From assembly GCF_031987975.1 (NCBI RefSeq), contig NZ_DALZYX010000007.1, positions 248,001-312,000 of the forward strand: DNA of 64,000 nucleotides, given 5' to 3'. Of this stretch, positions 8,566-17,267 are shown in pieces. The translations under genes were made by a program, and so were the position numbers. The notes beneath the pieces are model-generated. The model saw nothing but the letters and a program-made list of their open reading frames with translations. It was not told the origin of the DNA and searched no databases. This DNA comes from Pseudescherichia sp031987975 (GTDB lineage Bacteria; Pseudomonadota; Gammaproteobacteria; Enterobacterales; Enterobacteriaceae). The stretch's first letter is position 1. Each line of letters opens with the position of its first letter.

Positions 8566-10473
8566 ATGTCATTAATTAGTATGCACGGCGCCTGGCTGTC
8601 GTTCAGCGACTCGCCGCTTCTGGACAACGCCGAGCTTCACATCGAAGACAACGAGCGCGTCTGCCTGGTCGGACGTAACGGCGCGGGTAAATCCACCCTG
8701 ATGAAGATCCTCAACCGCGAGCAGGGTCTGGACGATGGCCGTATCGTCTATGAGCAGGATCTGGTCGTGGCGCGCCTGCAGCAGGATCCGCCGCGTAACG
8801 TTGCCGGCAGCGTCTACGATTTTGTTGCCGAGGGGATCTCGGAGCAGGCGGAGTACCTCAAGGGTTACCATGAGATCTCCCATCTGGTGATGAGCGATCC
8901 GAGCGAAAAAAACCTCAACGAGATGGCGCGCCTGCAGGAGCTGCTGGATCACTACGGTCTCTGGCAGATGGAAAACCGCATCAACGAGGTGCTGGCCCAG
9001 CTGGGTCTGGAAGCCGATATGGCGCTGGCCTCGCTCTCCGGCGGCTGGCTGCGTAAGGCGGCGCTGGGGCGTGCGCTGGTGAGCAACCCGCGCGTGCTGC
9101 TGCTGGACGAACCGACTAACCACCTGGATATCGAAACCATCGACTGGCTGGAAGGCTTCCTGAAAACCTTCAACGGGACCATTATCTTCATCTCCCACGA
9201 CCGTTCGTTTATCCGCAATATGGCGACGCGCATTGTCGATCTCGATCGCGGCAAGCTGGTCACCTATCCGGGTAACTACGACCAGTATCTGCTGGAGAAA
9301 GAGGAGGCGCTGCGGGTTGAAGAGCTGCAAAACGCTGAATTTGACCGCAAGCTGGCGCAGGAAGAGGTGTGGATCCGCCAGGGCATCAAAGCGCGCCGCA
9401 CCCGTAACGAAGGGCGCGTCCGTGCCCTGAAGGCGATGCGTCGCGAGCGTAGCGAACGTCGTGAGGTGATGGGCAGCGCGAAGATGCAGGTCGAAGAGGC
9501 CGCCCGCTCCGGCAAAATCGTTATTGAGATGGAGAACGTGCACTACGGCGTGGACGGCAAAAAGCTGGTTACCGACTTCTCCGCCCAGGTCCAGCGTGGG
9601 GATAAAATTGCCCTGATTGGCCCGAACGGCTGCGGTAAAACCACGCTGCTGAAGCTGATGCTCGGCCAGCTGCAGGCTGACAGCGGGCGTATTCATATCG
9701 GCACCAAGCTGGAAGTAGCCTACTTTGATCAGCACCGTGCGGAGCTGGATCCGGATCGGACGGTGATGGATAACCTCGCCGAGGGCAAGCAGGAGGTAAT
9801 GGTCAACGGTAAGCCGCGCCACGTGCTGGGCTACCTGCAGGACTTCCTGTTCCACCCGAAACGGGCGATGACCCCGGTACGGGCGCTCTCCGGCGGGGAG
9901 CGTAACCGCCTGCTGCTGGCGCGTCTGTTCCTCAAGCCCAGCAACCTGATGATCCTCGATGAACCGACCAACGACCTCGACGTTGAAACCCTCGAGCTGC
10001 TGGAAGAGCTAATCGATGGCTACCAGGGTACGGTTCTGCTGGTAAGCCACGATCGTCAATTTGTCGATAACACCGTGACCGAGTGCTGGATCTTTGAAGG
10101 CCAGGGGCGGATTGGCCGCTACGTGGGTGGCTATCAGGATGCGCGAGGCCAGCAGGCTGCCTCTCAGGCGCAAAAACAGTCTGTTACTAAAAAGGTGACC
10201 GACGCCCCGGCGGCAAAAGCAGAAACTGTCAAACGCGGCGGGAGCAAACTAAGCTATAACCTGCAGCGGGAACTTGAGCAGCTTCCACAACGGCTTGAAG
10301 AGCTGGAGGCGAATCTCACCGCACTGCAGGCGCAGGTTGCTGATGGGGCCTTTTTCAGCCAGCCCCATGAGCAGACGCAAAAGGTGTTAGACGAGATGGC
10401 CGCCGCTGAGCAGGCGCTGGAAGAGGCCTTTGAGCGGTGGGAGCAGCTTGAGGCGCTTAAAAACGCGACGTAA
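8566..10473 (+). CDS. uup: ABC-F ATPase Uup
   Basis: A 635-residue soluble ABC-F protein with two nucleotide-binding domains. The first has GRNGAGKST, LSGGWLRKAALG and LLLDEPTNHLD. The second has GPNGCGKTT, LSGGERNRLLLARL and MILDEPTNDLD. The interdomain linker (about residues 230-320) and a C-terminal coiled coil (about 560-635) that binds branched DNA are present. Loss of Uup in E. coli raises precise transposon excision; it also assists ribosome function. It sits between rlmL and pqiA in one transcription direction. Confidence 0.97.
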   Translation: MSLISMHGAWLSFSDSPLLDNAELHIEDNERVCLVGRNGAGKSTLMKILNREQGLDDGRIVYEQDLVVARLQQDPPRNVAGSVYDFVAEGISEQAEYLKGYHEISHLVMSDPSEKNLNEMARLQELLDHYGLWQMENRINEVLAQLGLEADMALASLSGGWLRKAALGRALVSNPRVLLLDEPTNHLDIETIDWLEGFLKTFNGTIIFISHDRSFIRNMATRIVDLDRGKLVTYPGNYDQYLLEKEEALRVEELQNAEFDRKLAQEEVWIRQGIKARRTRNEGRVRALKAMRRERSERREVMGSAKMQVEEAARSGKIVIEMENVHYGVDGKKLVTDFSAQVQRGDKIALIGPNGCGKTTLLKLMLGQLQADSGRIHIGTKLEVAYFDQHRAELDPDRTVMDNLAEGKQEVMVNGKPRHVLGYLQDFLFHPKRAMTPVRALSGGERNRLLLARLFLKPSNLMILDEPTNDLDVETLELLEELIDGYQGTVLLVSHDRQFVDNTVTECWIFEGQGRIGRYVGGYQDARGQQAASQAQKQSVTKKVTDAPAAKAETVKRGGSKLSYNLQRELEQLPQRLEELEANLTALQAQVADGAFFSQPHEQTQKVLDEMAAAEQALEEAFERWEQLEALKNAT

Positions 10474-10487
10474 TTCAGGGAGTGCGC

Positions 10488-11741
10488 ATGTGCGAACAAC
10501 ATCATGATGCCCGACACATTTTGTGTTCGCAGTGCGACCTGCTGGTGGCGCTGCCACCGCTGGCGCACGGGCATAAGGCAACCTGTCCGCGCTGCGGCCA
10601 TACGCTGACCACCCGCTGGGATGCCCCCCGGCAGCGCCCGCTGGCCTACTCGGTCGTGGCGCTGTTTATGCTGGCGCTGGCTAACCTCTTCCCCTTTGTC
10701 TACATGAAGGTGGCAGGGGTCACCAGTGAAGTGACGCTGATGGAGATCCCCGGCGTCATGTTCTCGGAGGATTATGCCAGCCTCGGCACCTTCTTCTTGC
10801 TCTTTGTCCAGTTTGTGCCCGCGTTCTGCCTGGTCACCGTTATCCTGCTGGTGAACCAGGTTCCGCTGCCCGATGGCCTGAAGCGCGCTCTGGCCCGCAT
10901 CTTCTTTATTTTGAAAAACTGGGGGATGGCGGAGATTTTTCTTGCCGGGGTGCTGGTCAGCTTCGTGAAGCTGCTGGCCTATGGCGATCTCGGCGTTGGC
11001 AGCAGTTTCATACCCTGGTGCCTCTTCTGTATTTTGCATCTGCGCGCGTTTCAGTGTGTCGATAAGCGCTGGCTGTGGGACGACATCGCCCCTGCACCAG
11101 CGCTTGCCCAGCCGCTGCGAGTCGGGGTGCCGGGCATTCGTCAGGGGCTGCGCTCCTGCGCCTCCTGCACGGCGGTGCTGCCCATCGACCAGACGGTATG
11201 CCCCCGCTGCCATAGCCACGGCCATGCCCGGCGCAGGAACAGCATTCAGCTGACGATGGCGCTGCTGGTCACCTCTATCCTGCTCTACCTGCCGGCCAAC
11301 ATTCTGCCCATCATGATCACCGATCTGCTCGGGGATAAGATGCCCTCGACCATTCTGGCGGGGGTGATCCTGCTCTGGAGCGAAGGCTCTTATCCGGTAG
11401 CGCTGGTGATCTTTATCGCCAGTATCATGGTGCCGACGCTGAAGATGATCGCCATCGCCTGGCTCTGCTGGGATGCGAAAGGGCACGGCAGACGTGACAG
11501 CGAGCGAATGCATCTGATTTATGAAGTGGTTGAATTTGTTGGCCGCTGGTCGATGATTGACGTCTTCGTCATCGCCGTACTCTCTGCCCTGGTACGCATG
11601 GGCGGATTAATGAACATTTACCCCGCAATGGGCGCGCTGATGTTTGCGCTGGTTGTCATCATGACGATGATTGCGGCTATGACTTTCGACCCACGCCTGT
11701 CGTGGGATCGTGAGCCAGAATCAAGCCAGGAGGAGTCGTAA
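10488..11741 (+). CDS. pqiA: Intermembrane transport protein PqiA
   Basis: An inner-membrane protein of 417 residues with two homologous halves. Each half begins with a zinc-ribbon-like double CxxC (CSQCDLL...CPRCGHTL and CASCTAVL...CPRCHSHG) followed by about four hydrophobic helices. It works with PqiB and PqiC in lipid traffic across the periplasm; in E. coli the operon is induced by paraquat via SoxS. The start is put at MCEQHHDARHILC behind CAGGGAG; the GTG two codons earlier overlaps that site. Confidence 0.95.
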   Translation: MCEQHHDARHILCSQCDLLVALPPLAHGHKATCPRCGHTLTTRWDAPRQRPLAYSVVALFMLALANLFPFVYMKVAGVTSEVTLMEIPGVMFSEDYASLGTFFLLFVQFVPAFCLVTVILLVNQVPLPDGLKRALARIFFILKNWGMAEIFLAGVLVSFVKLLAYGDLGVGSSFIPWCLFCILHLRAFQCVDKRWLWDDIAPAPALAQPLRVGVPGIRQGLRSCASCTAVLPIDQTVCPRCHSHGHARRRNSIQLTMALLVTSILLYLPANILPIMITDLLGDKMPSTILAGVILLWSEGSYPVALVIFIASIMVPTLKMIAIAWLCWDAKGHGRRDSERMHLIYEVVEFVGRWSMIDVFVIAVLSALVRMGGLMNIYPAMGALMFALVVIMTMIAAMTFDPRLSWDREPESSQEES

Positions 11742-11744
11742 AGC

Positions 11745-13385
11745 ATGGAGACTAAAGGTGGGGAAGCCAAAGTGCAGAAGGTGAAAAATTGGTCACCGGT
11801 ATGGATCTTCCCAATTATCACGGCGCTAATTGGGGCCTGGATCCTCTTTTATCACTACAGTCACCAGGGGCCGGAGGTGACGCTGATCACCACCAACGCT
11901 GAAGGTATTGAAGCGGGTAAAACCACCATCAAAAGCCGCAGCATTGACGTCGGCGTGGTGGAGTCGGCAACGTTGACCGACGATCTGACCCACGTTGAGA
12001 TCAAGGCGCGGCTGAATGCCGATATGCAAAAGCTGCTGCACGGCGATACGGTATTTTGGGTTGTGAAGCCACAGGTCGGCAGGGAAGGGATCAGCGGGCT
12101 GGGGACGCTGCTCTCCGGGGCCTATATTGAGCTTCAGCCGGGAACCAAAGGCGGCGTGCGTGACGATTACCAGCTACTGGACTCGCCGCCGCTGGCACCG
12201 CCGGATGCGAAAGGGATCCGTGTAGTGCTCGACAGTAAAAAAGCGGGCCAGCTCACCCCGGGAGATCCGGTACTCTTTCGCGGCTACCGTGTAGGTTCAG
12301 TAGAGACCAGCGTATTCGATCCGCAGAAGCGTACCATGAGCTATCAGCTCTTTATTAACGCACCTAACGATCGGCTGGTGACCAGCAACGTCCGCTTCTG
12401 GAAAGACAGCGGTATCGCCGTGGATCTCACCTCGGCAGGCATGCGCGTAGAGATGGGGGCGTTGACTACCCTGTTTGGCGGCGGCGTCAGCTTTGACGTG
12501 CCCGAGGGCAACGACCTGGGCCAGCCGGTAGCAGAGAAGACAGAGTTCGATCTCTATGACAACCAGCGCAGCATCCAGGAGTCGCTTTATACCGAGCACA
12601 AAGATTTCCTGATGTTCTTTAAAGACTCCATTCGCGGCCTGCAACCGGGCGCGCCGGTGGAGTTCCGTGGCATGCGCCTTGGCACCGTTGACAAAGTACC
12701 GTTCTTTATGCCGGGCCTGCGTCAGGCACTGAACGAGGACTACCGCATTCCGGTGCTGATCCGCATTGAGCCAGAGCGGATCGCCAGCCAGATGGGTGAA
12801 AGCCCGGATATCCTCACTAACCTGCCTCAGCTGCTGAATCAAGGGCTGCGCGGTTCGCTGAAGACCGGTAACCTGGTCACCGGCGCGCTCTATGTGGATC
12901 TGGATTTCGTCTCGAAACCGCCGCCGATTACCGGCATCCGCGAGTTTGGCGGCTACAGCATTATTCCGACGGTGAGCAGCGGTCTGGCACAGATCCAGCA
13001 GCGCCTGATGGATACGCTGGATAAGATTAACAATCTGCCGCTGAATCCGATGCTTGAGCAGGCAACCGGCACGCTCGCTGAGAGCCAGCGCACAATGCGC
13101 CGCCTGCAAACCACGCTGGACAACCTCAACAAGCTGACCGCCAGCCAGTCGGTGCAGAGTCTGCCGCAGGATATGCAGAAAACGCTACGTGAGCTGAACC
13201 GCAGCATGCAGGGCTTCCAGCCGGGATCGGCGGCCTATAACAAGATGGTGGCGGATATGCAGCGTCTGGATCAGGTTCTGCGCGAGCTGCAGCCGGTGCT
13301 GCAAACCCTTAACCAGAAGAGCAACGCCCTGGTCTTTGAGGCGAAGGGCAAAAAAGATCCTGAGCCGAAGGGGGCAAAACAGTGA
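11745..13385 (+). CDS. pqiB: MCE-domain intermembrane tunnel protein PqiB
   Basis: A 546-residue protein with one N-terminal transmembrane helix (WSPVWIFPIITALIGAWILF), three tandem MCE domains and a long helical C-terminus (about 420-530). In E. coli PqiB forms a hexameric syringe-like tunnel through the periplasm for lipids. The length equals the E. coli protein. It follows pqiA after three bases and overlaps pqiC by four, so the three genes are one operon. Confidence 0.96.
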   Translation: METKGGEAKVQKVKNWSPVWIFPIITALIGAWILFYHYSHQGPEVTLITTNAEGIEAGKTTIKSRSIDVGVVESATLTDDLTHVEIKARLNADMQKLLHGDTVFWVVKPQVGREGISGLGTLLSGAYIELQPGTKGGVRDDYQLLDSPPLAPPDAKGIRVVLDSKKAGQLTPGDPVLFRGYRVGSVETSVFDPQKRTMSYQLFINAPNDRLVTSNVRFWKDSGIAVDLTSAGMRVEMGALTTLFGGGVSFDVPEGNDLGQPVAEKTEFDLYDNQRSIQESLYTEHKDFLMFFKDSIRGLQPGAPVEFRGMRLGTVDKVPFFMPGLRQALNEDYRIPVLIRIEPERIASQMGESPDILTNLPQLLNQGLRGSLKTGNLVTGALYVDLDFVSKPPPITGIREFGGYSIIPTVSSGLAQIQQRLMDTLDKINNLPLNPMLEQATGTLAESQRTMRRLQTTLDNLNKLTASQSVQSLPQDMQKTLRELNRSMQGFQPGSAAYNKMVADMQRLDQVLRELQPVLQTLNQKSNALVFEAKGKKDPEPKGAKQ

Positions 13386-13963
13386 AAAAAGGGATAATCG
13401 CCATGGCAGTGCTGCTGCTCAGCGCCTGCAGCAGCAGCGAGGAGACTCGCTACTATCAGCTACCAGAAAGCCCACGATCGGTAACGGCACAGAGTACGAT
13501 GACGGCACCCAGCCCCGGCCAGGGGCAGCGTCAGCTGTGGATAGAGCAGGTCTCGGTGCCGGACTATCTGGCGGGGAATGGGGTGGTCTATCAGACCAGC
13601 GACGTGCAGTACGTTATTGCCAGCAATAACCTGTGGGCCAGCCCCCTCGACCAGCAGCTGAGAACCTCGCTGGTGGCCAACCTCAGCCGCAATCTTCCGG
13701 GCTGGGTGGTCGCCTCCCAGCCGCTGGGCAGCGAGCAGGATACTCTTAACGTCACCGTGACCGGTTTTCATGGTCGTTACGATGGACACGTCATTGTGAG
13801 CGGCGAGTGGCTTCTCAACCACCAGGGCACGCTAATCAAGCGTCCCTTCTATGTGGAGATGACGCAGCCGCAGGATGGCTATGACGCAATGGTGAAGGTG
13901 CTTGGCGAGGCGTGGGCGCAGCAGGCCAGCAATATGGCCCGGGAGATAAATCGCTTACCTTAA
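13382..13963 (+). CDS. pqiC: Outer-membrane lipoprotein PqiC
   Basis: A 193-residue protein (ABC-transport auxiliary/DUF330 family, formerly YmbA). It has a type II signal peptide MKKGIIAMAVLLLSAC with lipobox LSAC. The mature protein would be anchored in the outer membrane, where PqiC meets the PqiB tunnel. Its ATG overlaps the pqiB stop (GTGA context), showing translational coupling. Confidence 0.94.
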   Translation: MKKGIIAMAVLLLSACSSSEETRYYQLPESPRSVTAQSTMTAPSPGQGQRQLWIEQVSVPDYLAGNGVVYQTSDVQYVIASNNLWASPLDQQLRTSLVANLSRNLPGWVVASQPLGSEQDTLNVTVTGFHGRYDGHVIVSGEWLLNHQGTLIKRPFYVEMTQPQDGYDAMVKVLGEAWAQQASNMAREINRLP

Positions 13964-13978
13964 TCTGCAACTAATCCT

Positions 13979-14017
13979 AAAAAAGCCACGCTTTCGTTTA
14001 TGGTCGCGTGGCTTTTT
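13979..14017 (+). terminator. pqiABC intrinsic terminator
   Basis: AAAAAAGCCACGC pairs with GCGTGGCTTTTTT, 16 bp after pqiC. The A-run and T-run on either side would allow termination in both directions. Confidence 0.85.
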
Positions 14018-14218
14018 TATGCTACAGGCAGGGGTAAAACCTGTGCTTGCTCACATTTTTTGTACAAACGAACCCTCGCATATCTCACATTTATGACATT
14101 GGTATGAATTTTGTGCATTGACTCTGCGTGGCGATCGCGCTATTTCTTAGGCGTGGCTGCACATTTTGTAACCACTGTTTTCTTTTCCACCAGACTCAAA
14201 TAATGAGGGAAACGAGGC

Positions 14219-14386
14219 ATGAAGAGACAAAAACGAGATCGCCTGGAACGGGCACATCAACGTGGTTATCAGGCCGGCATCGCCGGACGCTCAAAAGAGT
14301 TGTGTCCTTATCAGACGCTGAATCAGAGATCATACTGGCTTGGAGGCTGGCGAGAAGCCATGGAGGACAGGGTAGTTATCGCCTGA
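14219..14386 (+). CDS. rmf: Ribosome modulation factor
   Basis: A 55-residue basic protein starting MKRQKRDRLERAHQRGYQAG, nearly identical to E. coli RMF. It binds 70S ribosomes in stationary phase and pairs them into inactive 100S dimers. The start lies behind AACGAGG. A longer overlapping open frame from 14128 is only a shadow. The gene is flanked by terminators, so it is its own unit; in E. coli it is controlled by ppGpp and CRP. Confidence 0.96.
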   Translation: MKRQKRDRLERAHQRGYQAGIAGRSKELCPYQTLNQRSYWLGGWREAMEDRVVIA

Positions 14387-14403
14387 TTCTGTCCCTTTAA
14401 AAG

Positions 14404-14426
14404 AAACCTCCGCCTTGCGGAGGTTT
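14404..14426. terminator. rmf/fabA shared terminator hairpin
   Basis: Perfect inverted repeat AAACCTCCGC / GCGGAGGTTT with a three-base loop, lying between convergent rmf and fabA. Confidence 0.75.
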
Positions 14427-14441
14427 CGCCTGTCAGGGGGA

Positions 14442-14960
14442 TCAGAACGCGGAGGTGTCCTTGAACAGACCCACTTTCAGATCGGTTGCGGTGTAGATCT
14501 GGCGACCGTCAACCAGCACTTCACCATCCGCGATGCCCATGATTAGCTTACGGTTGATAACGCGCTTGAAGTGAATACGGTAGGTAACTTTCTTCGCATT
14601 CGGTAAAATCTGGCCAGCCAGTTTCACTTCGCCCACGCCGAGGGCGCGGCCTTTACCTTCGCCGCCGAGCCAGCCGAGGTAAAAACCTACCAGCTGCCAC
14701 ATGGCATCGAGGCCCAGGCAGCCAGGCATTACCGGATCGCCAATGAAGTGGCAACCGAAGAACCACAGATCCGGATTGATATCCAGTTCTGCTTCAACAT
14801 AGCCTTTATCGAAATTGCCGCCCGTCTCGCTCATCTTGACCACACGGTCCATCATCAGCATGTTTCCTGCCGGTAACGGTGGGCCATTTTCGCCAAACAG
14901 TTCACCACGACCAGAGGCAATGAGGTCTTCTTTCGTATAGGATTCGCGTTTATCTACCAT
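14442..14960 (-). CDS. fabA: 3-hydroxydecanoyl-ACP dehydratase/isomerase
   Basis: A 172-residue hot-dog-fold enzyme that dehydrates 3-hydroxydecanoyl-ACP and isomerises the product to cis-3-decenoyl-ACP, the branch point for unsaturated fatty acids. The active-site His is in FFGCHFIGDPVMPG and the Asp in GCLGLDAMWQ. The start MVDKRESYTKEDL gives the E. coli length; an in-frame extension to 15068 would run through the operators and is rejected. lonB normally lies directly upstream, but here a 6.8 kb element separates them. Confidence 0.98.
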   Translation of the reverse strand: MVDKRESYTKEDLIASGRGELFGENGPPLPAGNMLMMDRVVKMSETGGNFDKGYVEAELDINPDLWFFGCHFIGDPVMPGCLGLDAMWQLVGFYLGWLGGEGKGRALGVGEVKLAGQILPNAKKVTYRIHFKRVINRKLIMGIADGEVLVDGRQIYTATDLKVGLFKDTSAF

Positions 14961-14998
14961 GTTCTCAGTAAGCCTTATTTTAGTGAAGCACGCAGGAT

Positions 14999-15016
14999 AG
15001 CTAACACGTGTACGCT
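14999..15016. promoter_or_regulatory. FabR operator of fabA
   Basis: AGCTAACACGTGTACGCT is a near-perfect palindrome and matches the FabR (YqfA-type repressor) site known at the E. coli fabA and fabB promoters. It lies 38 bp upstream of the fabA start codon. Confidence 0.8.
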
Positions 15017-15017
15017 G

Positions 15018-15034
15018 AACAACTCCGATCAGTT
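15018..15034. promoter_or_regulatory. FadR operator of fabA, touching attL
   Basis: The reverse strand reads AACTGATCGGAGTTGTT, one base away from the known E. coli fabA FadR site. FadR bound here activates fabA. Its last four bases (15031-15034) are also the first four of the attL core, so integration of the neighbouring element recreates the complete operator. Confidence 0.8.
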
Positions 15035-15046
15035 GGCTGAAAACCA
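15031..15046. repeat. attL core (left copy of 16-bp direct repeat)
   Basis: AGTTGGCTGAAAACCA, identical to 21778-21793. On the reverse strand this copy continues with GA, completing the TGA that would have been the lonB stop codon before integration. Confidence 0.9.
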
Positions 15047-15089
15047 CATACATAAAGGATAGCTTCATTATGTAATGAGGATATACCTA

Positions 15090-16595
15090 ATGGATTCAAT
15101 GGGCCGGACTTCGTGCGTAGACAATGCCAATCTGTCCTTATCTGTAAAGCAGGCACAAGGGGGCACAATAAAGACACAACCTTTACAGCAGAGGTTACGG
15201 TTGGCAATACCTTATCTTTTCAGGAAGAAATCTTCAGGAATCTACCAGACGAGATATCGTAGGGTTGGCTCTGCGAGTGATACCATTACCATTTCAATGA
15301 GAACTACTAGCAGGACCGCAGCGATGAAGCATCAGGAATTTTATAACAGTGCCGTCAGGACATTTATTGTTAACAATCCCGAGGCTTGCTGGGACGAGAT
15401 GAAGGAGTATCTCAGGGACCTCGCTGAATCCTTACTTATGGACAAGCCTGATGAGTTTTGGGATGGCGTGGAGATCTCTACTATAGATGACAGCAGAGAA
15501 GCTCTAATGGACCTTGTGGCAACCGCCGGACTTTCACTTAATCAGCACAAGGCAATCATCAAGGCTCAGGAAATACTTAAGGCTACTAAAGAACGTCTGT
15601 GTGGAAATGCGGGGCCGCTTCTAGCGCTGGTAGAGGAGTTTTCTCCGGCCGAATCCCTCAGATTGGTAGAGCCGCTTCCAATTACTGTAAGCCAAGAAGC
15701 ATCACCAGCGACTGTGCTTACATTTGACGAGTTGTATGGGAAATTTCTTGCTGAAAACTCAATCAACATGAAGAAGTCTACCATTTCTGACCACAATACA
15801 ATTCGTAGGCGGTTAAGTGAGTACATTGCGCATCTCAATATGCGAACCTATACGCGTGAAGATATAACTGAGTTAAGAGCTGACCTGATTGAGTCTGGCA
15901 ATTACGTCTATGCTTCAGTTAACAAGATTCTTCAGAAAGTCTCGTCCGTAGTTAACTGGGCGGTTAACAGCGGGTTGATACAGAACGATTATACTAAAGG
16001 CCTGAAGCTCAGAGGCGTTCGAAATAACCGCAGGGCCTTTACGGACCCGGAGATGAGCACTCTCATTACAGCTCTTACCACGGATAAAAACCTTACGTTA
16101 AGCCAGCAGTGGGCCATCCGGGTCGGAATGATTACCGGGGCAAGAATAGGGGAGCTGCTCCAGCTGACCAAAGCGGATATCCAAGAGCAAGATGGTATTA
16201 CTTTTATAGATATTCACGATAACAATGCTAAGGGCCTGAAGAACAAAGCAAGTATACGCAAAGTACCGCTGACAGATGGCGCATACGGGTTCTCATTAGA
16301 CAAATTCCGGGCGTGGCTTGAGCGTCAGCGGGATGGGGAGGATATCTTCCGGGAGCATAGCCGCACTTACAGCGACCTGAATGCTTTCATTAAGCGCCAT
16401 ACGACCAGCACTGGCGAGGTCTCTTTTCATTCGCTTCGTCATTACATGGCGACTCGTGCGAGAGCGAGAGGAGTCACTGAAGCAGATGTGGGGGGCATAC
16501 TTGGTCATGCTTCCGGTGAGATCACTTTTGGGCTTTACGGTTCCGCTGTGAGTACGCAACGCTCGTCTGAGGTCTTAAAAGCTATTCTTCTCTGA
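15090..16595 (+). CDS. int: Tyrosine-family integrase of the element
   Basis: A 501-residue site-specific recombinase. The N-terminus has an arm-binding segment of the type found in phage integrases (IPYLFRKKSSGIYQTRYRR, about residues 40-60), then a core-binding SAM-like domain (about 210-310). The catalytic domain contains the Arg of TGARIGELLQL, HSLRHYMA (His-x-x-Arg), GHASG (His) and the nucleophile Tyr of FGLYGSAV, so it looks active. The start at 15090 has GAGG nine bases upstream; the in-frame ATG at 15075 has no site. It lies 45 bp inside attL, the usual place for an integrase that acts at its own end. Confidence 0.9.
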   Translation: MDSMGRTSCVDNANLSLSVKQAQGGTIKTQPLQQRLRLAIPYLFRKKSSGIYQTRYRRVGSASDTITISMRTTSRTAAMKHQEFYNSAVRTFIVNNPEACWDEMKEYLRDLAESLLMDKPDEFWDGVEISTIDDSREALMDLVATAGLSLNQHKAIIKAQEILKATKERLCGNAGPLLALVEEFSPAESLRLVEPLPITVSQEASPATVLTFDELYGKFLAENSINMKKSTISDHNTIRRRLSEYIAHLNMRTYTREDITELRADLIESGNYVYASVNKILQKVSSVVNWAVNSGLIQNDYTKGLKLRGVRNNRRAFTDPEMSTLITALTTDKNLTLSQQWAIRVGMITGARIGELLQLTKADIQEQDGITFIDIHDNNAKGLKNKASIRKVPLTDGAYGFSLDKFRAWLERQRDGEDIFREHSRTYSDLNAFIKRHTTSTGEVSFHSLRHYMATRARARGVTEADVGGILGHASGEITFGLYGSAVSTQRSSEVLKAILL

Positions 16596-16709
16596 GGTAG
16601 CCTGCGAAGGATGTTTCATGGTTGAATTGTGTTTGACTTTACAATTTAATTTATGCTAGGTGAGGGTGCTAGCTTCACTCATGGATTTTTGTAAGTGTCA
16701 AGGTTAAAA

Positions 16710-16732
16710 GCTAGCGACTCACTATAGGGAGA
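16710..16732 (+). promoter_or_regulatory. T7-type phage RNA polymerase promoter 1
   Basis: GACTCACTATAGGGAGAGG (from 16716) is identical to the T7 class III consensus from -11 to +6, which includes the specificity bases. The start is at G16727. The upstream six bases GCTAGC differ from T7 TAATAC but are nearly shared with the second copy at 18067 (GCTAAC). No plus-strand gene follows closely; transcription from it would run antisense through the BRO-N gene. Confidence 0.9.
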
Positions 16733-17077
16733 GGCCCAAGAAAATAATTTATATACCGCACGCCTCGACCAGCGACCATCTTGCAAATAACATTTACCGT
16801 TCGTAATGCTGGGGCCACTGAGGGCGATTGGAAACCTCCTCGACACGCGCCATGCTTCCAACCAGAGCAGCATTATCGGGCATCCTATTAACGTAACCTA
16901 CCGCACCTTTCAGGGCGGGTAACTAAAGACACCACACGGGCCAGCGGGTCCTTCTTTCGTGGAATACAGATTAGGGTAGGGGAAGTGAAGACAGACGTAG
17001 TATCTAGGACTCCCATACAGGGCATGGAAACTCTAAGTGATTGCTCTTTGGGATATCTTGAGTTACCTCTGAGAAGA

Positions 17078-17089
17078 CCTTGGAACAAG
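17078..17089. repeat. Direct repeat CCTTGGAACAAG, copy 1
   Basis: CCTTGGAACAAG, repeated exactly at 17196-17207. The motif is itself a dyad, CCTTG-GAA-CAAG(G), as expected of a protein-binding site. Confidence 0.55.
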
Positions 17090-17130
17090 AAGACCCTCAG
17101 AGCTGACGCTCAAGGATAGACCCTTAGATG

Positions 17131-17155
17131 GATGGTTAAAATTATAATTACCATC
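17131..17155. repeat. 25-bp AT-rich near-palindrome
   Basis: GATGGTTAAAATTATAATTA followed by CCATC reads almost the same on both strands. It lies midway between the two CCTTGGAACAAG copies. It could be an operator, a cruciform-forming site or a melting region. Confidence 0.5.
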
Positions 17156-17169
17156 CTCTCTTAGAGGAA

Positions 17170-17233
17170 AACCTGAAGGTAAACTATGAGAACTTCCTTG
17201 GAACAAGGGTCTCCTCAGTATGCCCTTCAGGTT
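17170..17233. repeat. Inverted repeat AACCTGAAGG / CCTTCAGGTT enclosing CCTTGGAACAAG copy 2
   Basis: Perfect 10-bp arms at 17170-17179 and 17224-17233 enclose 44 bp holding the second CCTTGGAACAAG dyad (17196-17207). The nested arrangement suggests a folded RNA or DNA structure. Confidence 0.5.
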
Positions 17234-17267
17234 ATTGAGCTGGGTGGTCATAGCTTGCTCGTACTGG

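Larger units (their letters stand above)
16596..17267. other. Structured noncoding block of the element
   Basis: About 670 bp with no convincing gene on either strand. It holds the first T7-type promoter (16710-16732) and an AT-rich tract right after it (about 16738-16755). It also has two copies of CCTTGGAACAAG, a 25-bp AT-rich near-palindrome and a 10-bp inverted repeat, all between 17078 and 17233. A T7-type promoter followed by an AT-rich tract is how T7's primary replication origin is built, so a helper-driven origin or packaging signal is possible; this is inference only. Confidence 0.5.

Noticed and set aside
16633..16657. Host sigma-70 promoter TTGACT...TATGCT before T7-type promoter 1
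   Set aside because: The spacing is only 13 bp, too short for a normal host promoter.
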